Notes under the pieces: generated by a model
What the model was told of the DNA's origin: nothing
The model's input: only the letters and a program-made list of their open reading frames with translations
The model's database searches: none
Program-made: the position numbers and the translations under genes
Part shown: positions 61,758 to 64,000 of the stretch, piece after piece
How the letters are laid out: each line of letters begins with the position of its first letter
Numbering within the stretch: the stretch's first letter is position 1
From: Deltaproteobacteria bacterium
GTDB lineage: Bacteria > Myxococcota_A > Polyangia > Polyangiales > JADJMO01
Length of the DNA stretch: 64,000 bases
Reading direction: 5' to 3'
Assembly: GCA_016182965.1 (NCBI GenBank)
Contig: JACPFM010000104.1
Span: 1-64,000, forward strand

Positions 61758-62684
61758 ATGAGCGCGTTCGAGGTCCTCTGCGGAACGGCGCATCCCGAGC
61801 TCGGGGAGGCGGTCGCGCGTGAGCTCGGGCGCGCGCCTCTCGGACGCAGCATCGAGCGCACGCCGGACGGCGAGCTCCTGGTGCGCGTCGACGAGAGCGT
61901 GCGCGGCCGTGCCATCGCCGTCGTCCAGCCGACGCACGCGCCCGTCGGTGATCACCTCATCGAGCTGCTGCTCATCGGAGACGCGTGCGTGCGCGCGGGG
62001 GCGCGGACCGTGGTCGCGGTCGTCCCCTACCTCGGGTACGGCCGGCAGGATCGCCGCGCCGCGCCCGGTGACGCGCTCGGCGCGCGCGTCTTCGGCGCCG
62101 CCCTGGGCGCCGTGCGGTTCGGTCGGGTCCTCGTCGTCGATCCGCACGATCCCGGCGTCGAAGCGGGCTTCAGCTGCCCTGTCGACAGCCTCTCCGCGAT
62201 GACCACGCTGACCGAGGCGCTCGAGCCGATCGACCACGAGAAGAGCGTCGTGGTCGCGCCCGACCTGGGCGCGGCGAAGCTGGCCGAGCGCGTCGCGCAC
62301 CGACTACGGCTGCCGTTCGCCATCGTCCACAAGCGGCGCATGTCGCCGGTCGAAGCGCGCGCCGGGCGCATCGTCGGGGAGGTGCGCGGCCTGCGGCCCA
62401 TCCTCGTCGACGACATCATCTCGACCGCCGGCACCATCGCGTCCGCGATCGAGCGGCTCCTCGACGAAGGCGCGGCGGAGCCCATCACCGTGGTGGCGAC
62501 GCACGGTCTGTTCGCCGATCCCGCGGCGGCGAGGCTCGCCGCGCTGCCGATCGCGCGGGTGATCACGACGGACACCGTTCCTCGTCCCGCCCAACCTTCG
62601 TTCGTGCACGCGAGCGTGTCGATCGCGCCGTTGCTCGCCGAGGCCATCCTTCGCCTCGGCGCCGGCGGCGCGCTCGAGGTCTGA
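61758..62684 (+). CDS. Ribose-phosphate pyrophosphokinase-like protein (divergent)
   Basis: A 308-residue protein of the PRPP synthetase family, which makes PRPP from ribose-5-phosphate and ATP. VPYLGYGRQDRRAAPGDALGAR is the flexible-loop region (the canonical RQDRK is kept as RQDRR). VVVAPDLGAAKLAERVA and HKRRMSPVEA follow, and LVDDIISTAGTIASAI is the PRPP-binding loop. The pyrophosphate-site segment reads VVDPHDPGVEAGF where housekeeping Prs has DLHA-x-QIQGFF. The catalytic specificity may therefore differ from the housekeeping enzyme. Start at the ATG of 61758. A strong hairpin follows its stop. Confidence 0.85.
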   Translation: MSAFEVLCGTAHPELGEAVARELGRAPLGRSIERTPDGELLVRVDESVRGRAIAVVQPTHAPVGDHLIELLLIGDACVRAGARTVVAVVPYLGYGRQDRRAAPGDALGARVFGAALGAVRFGRVLVVDPHDPGVEAGFSCPVDSLSAMTTLTEALEPIDHEKSVVVAPDLGAAKLAERVAHRLRLPFAIVHKRRMSPVEARAGRIVGEVRGLRPILVDDIISTAGTIASAIERLLDEGAAEPITVVATHGLFADPAAARLAALPIARVITTDTVPRPAQPSFVHASVSIAPLLAEAILRLGAGGALEV

Positions 62685-62696
62685 AGACGTGTCAGA

Positions 62697-62728
62697 GAAT
62701 CCCCCCGGACTTCAGTCCGGGGGAATTC
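62697..62728. terminator. Hairpin after the PRPP synthetase-like gene, REP-like
   Basis: CCCCCGGAC (62702-62710) pairs perfectly with GTCCGGGGG (62715-62723) around a TTCA loop, and the stem is extended by GAAT/ATTC on both sides. There is no T-run. It can serve as a stabilising or weak terminating structure. The stem-loop style (GGAC-TTCA-GTCC) is related to the hairpins of the BIME-like element at 48763-48929. Confidence 0.6.
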
Positions 62729-63396
62729 TGCCCGAGGGCCTCGCAACGCGTGCGCGCCTACGGCCGGGGTGGTCCAGCGAGGAACCCCCCGAGCGTGGCG
62801 CCGCGCGCGAGCGCATCGAACCGGCGCTCGCGAAATATGATCGCTCTTCGGCGAACGCCCGTCGTCGGACCGACTGCGCGATGCGCCACACACTGTCGCA
62901 TTGATGCGTGCGCCCGACGCATGCGGGCGAACCTTCGTGAAAGCGTGGCCCAACGCGTTCTTGGCTCGAACGACGACGTCGGCGACGAGAGGAGTCGTCA
63001 CTCGAGCGCCACGCTCGGCGCGCGCTGATCGCATGTGACCCGCGCGGTCACATCGCGAAACGACTGCGGACGATCGGGGCTCAGCAGGTACATCGTGCGG
63101 CCTGCGAGCTCGCGCGGACGGAACAAATCGTCGCGTTCGCCTGCGCCGCGAACGGCACCACCAATGCAGGCGCGACCGCTCCCTGATCCGGGGCGTTGCG
63201 CGGCCCGACCGGAATGACTCCGTGCGAGCACGCGCTCGTGAGTTCGGTCTCGAGGTGTTCGTCGCGCGTTTGCCTGGTTCCGATTGGGAGCGCGGGGGGC
63301 TCGATGCCCGTCGCGACACCGGACCCGGTCTCGGGCCCTCAGGCTCTGGTTCGACGCACGGCGCACCACGTTCGACCCGTGAGGAGGCGCATAGCC
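62729..63396. other. 668-bp intergenic region without a supported gene
   Basis: No frame with protein-like composition was found on either strand; all open readings are Arg/Ser/Pro-rich shadows. GAGGAGG at 63381-63387 is the ribosome site of the collagen-like gene. Its promoter should lie within the last 200 bp but no clear box pair was identified. Confidence 0.5.
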
Positions 63397-64000
63397 ATGA
63401 AGTGCATCACCCGGAGCTTGTCGTGCTTGATCCTGGCCACCGTCGCGTCGGTGGCCGTTGCCTGCAGCGGCGCCGATGGCGCAGACGGCGCCATGGGCCT
63501 GCCCGGCGCCGACGGAGAGGCGGGCGTCAAAGGCGATCCCGGCGCGGCTGGCGAGAATGGCGACAAGGGAGATCCCGGCACCGCCGCGGCGACCGAAGGG
63601 ACGCTGACCGGTACGGTGACCGACGCGGTCCTGAAGGATCCGCTCGCCGACGTGACCGTCACCGTGAAGGACTCGGGCGGAGCGACGCTCGGCACGCCGG
63701 TCAAGACCGGCGCGGACGGCAAGTTCTCGGTCAAAGCGCCCGTCGGAACCGTCGTCCTGAAGCTGACCAAGACGTACTACACCGACTCGGCCGACATCAT
63801 GGTCGGCGTGATCGCCGGCACCACGGTCTCCATCGCCGCGACCATGTCCGAGGCGGCGACCGGCGCCCCGACGGTCACCCTGGCGTGGACCGGCGACGAC
63901 TTCGGCTACGGCAAGACCGCGACCCTGACCGCGACGGCCAGCAGCCCGACGGGCAGCACGCTGACCTACGCTTGGGCGAACAACACCGCCACGAAGATCG
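63397..64000 (+). CDS. Collagen-like repeat lipoprotein (partial, cut by window end)
   Basis: Reading from ATG 63397, preceded by GAGGAGG, runs to the window edge without a stop (201 codons). The signal ends SVAVAC. The mature start is a collagen-like Gly-x-y run of about 13 triplets (GADGADGAMGLPGADGEAGV, then KGDPGAAGENGDKGDPG). A carboxypeptidase-regulatory-like unit follows (LTGTVTDAVLKDPLADVTVTV, then GADGKFSVKAPVGTVVL). Then comes an Ig-like segment, PTVTLAWTGDDF. The order (lipid anchor, flexible collagen stalk, adhesive domains) suggests a surface adhesin or sensor. The C-terminus is unknown. Confidence 0.88.
   Translation, partial: MKCITRSLSCLILATVASVAVACSGADGADGAMGLPGADGEAGVKGDPGAAGENGDKGDPGTAAATEGTLTGTVTDAVLKDPLADVTVTVKDSGGATLGTPVKTGADGKFSVKAPVGTVVLKLTKTYYTDSADIMVGVIAGTTVSIAATMSEAATGAPTVTLAWTGDDFGYGKTATLTATASSPTGSTLTYAWANNTATKI

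Overview
The window is a contiguous, GC-rich (around 70%) chromosomal stretch that reads as a member of the Myxococcota (deltaproteobacterial lineage, Polyangia-like). The reasons are the very high third-position GC, about twenty secreted lipoproteins with Asp/Thr- or Pro/Ala-rich linkers, a Kelch protein and a CXXCH protein ending in MYXO-CTERM-like tails (Gly/Cys-rich, one hydrophobic helix, Arg cluster), FG-GAP and Kelch surface proteins with Cys-rich EGF-like blocks, and a Ser/Thr kinase with a long repeat-bearing C-terminus. No rRNA, tRNA or CRISPR array was seen. These taxonomic statements are inference from protein style, not a database match.

Layout. 1-3000: a decayed REP-associated tyrosine transposase, a PH-like membrane protein, a small lipoprotein and a MITE-like insertion that sits on that gene's stop codon. 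3000-6500: aldo/keto reductase divergent from recJ, then a KGG stress protein closed by the clearest rho-independent terminator of the window. 6500-9130 (minus): a tightly coupled operon of three paralogous Cys-rich lipoproteins ending in the PLP-homeostasis protein YggS. 9198-12420 (plus): alpha/beta hydrolase, plant-type cystathionine gamma-synthase and methionine gamma-lyase-type enzyme, all coupled by 4-bp overlaps. 12433-16751: lipoprotein propeller, AlkA-like glycosylase, SDR, radical SAM protein. 16804-24268 (minus): giant Kelch protein, SDR, FG-GAP lipoprotein. 24392-29897 (plus): small lipoprotein, DUF2452-like protein, and a 1538-residue protein of unknown function with a C-terminal GYSQG hydrolase motif. 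29912-37735 (minus): Ser/Thr kinase, DoxX protein, glycosyltransferase, RCK/TrkA-N membrane protein and PQQ-propeller protein.

37854-46821: a Lys-tailed lipoprotein, histidine phosphatase overlapping a HAD 5'-nucleotidase, a carboxypeptidase-regulatory-like lipoprotein, and the export operon yajC-secD-secF (read on the minus strand). 47430-54650: VWA lipoprotein, degenerate receiver protein, a run of lipoproteins, an amidohydrolase, and two lipoproteins with [AP]DT[YFW]V pentad stalks. 54763-64000: phosphoesterase lipoprotein, CXXCH/MYXO-CTERM protein, more lipoproteins, a membrane protein plus TreT-like trehalose synthase pair, a 3D-domain lipoprotein, a divergent PRPP synthetase, and a collagen-like lipoprotein cut by the right edge.

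How it fits together: much of the window encodes the export machinery (YajC-SecD-SecF) and a large cargo of envelope lipoproteins. Housekeeping items (recJ, alkA-like, PRPP synthetase-like, nucleotidase) are scattered between. Between many genes lie short arrays with a 7-bp period, often as inverted pairs, and REP-like hairpins. These noncoding repeats, the Cys-framework lipoprotein cluster and the 1538-residue protein are the least explained parts of the sequence.
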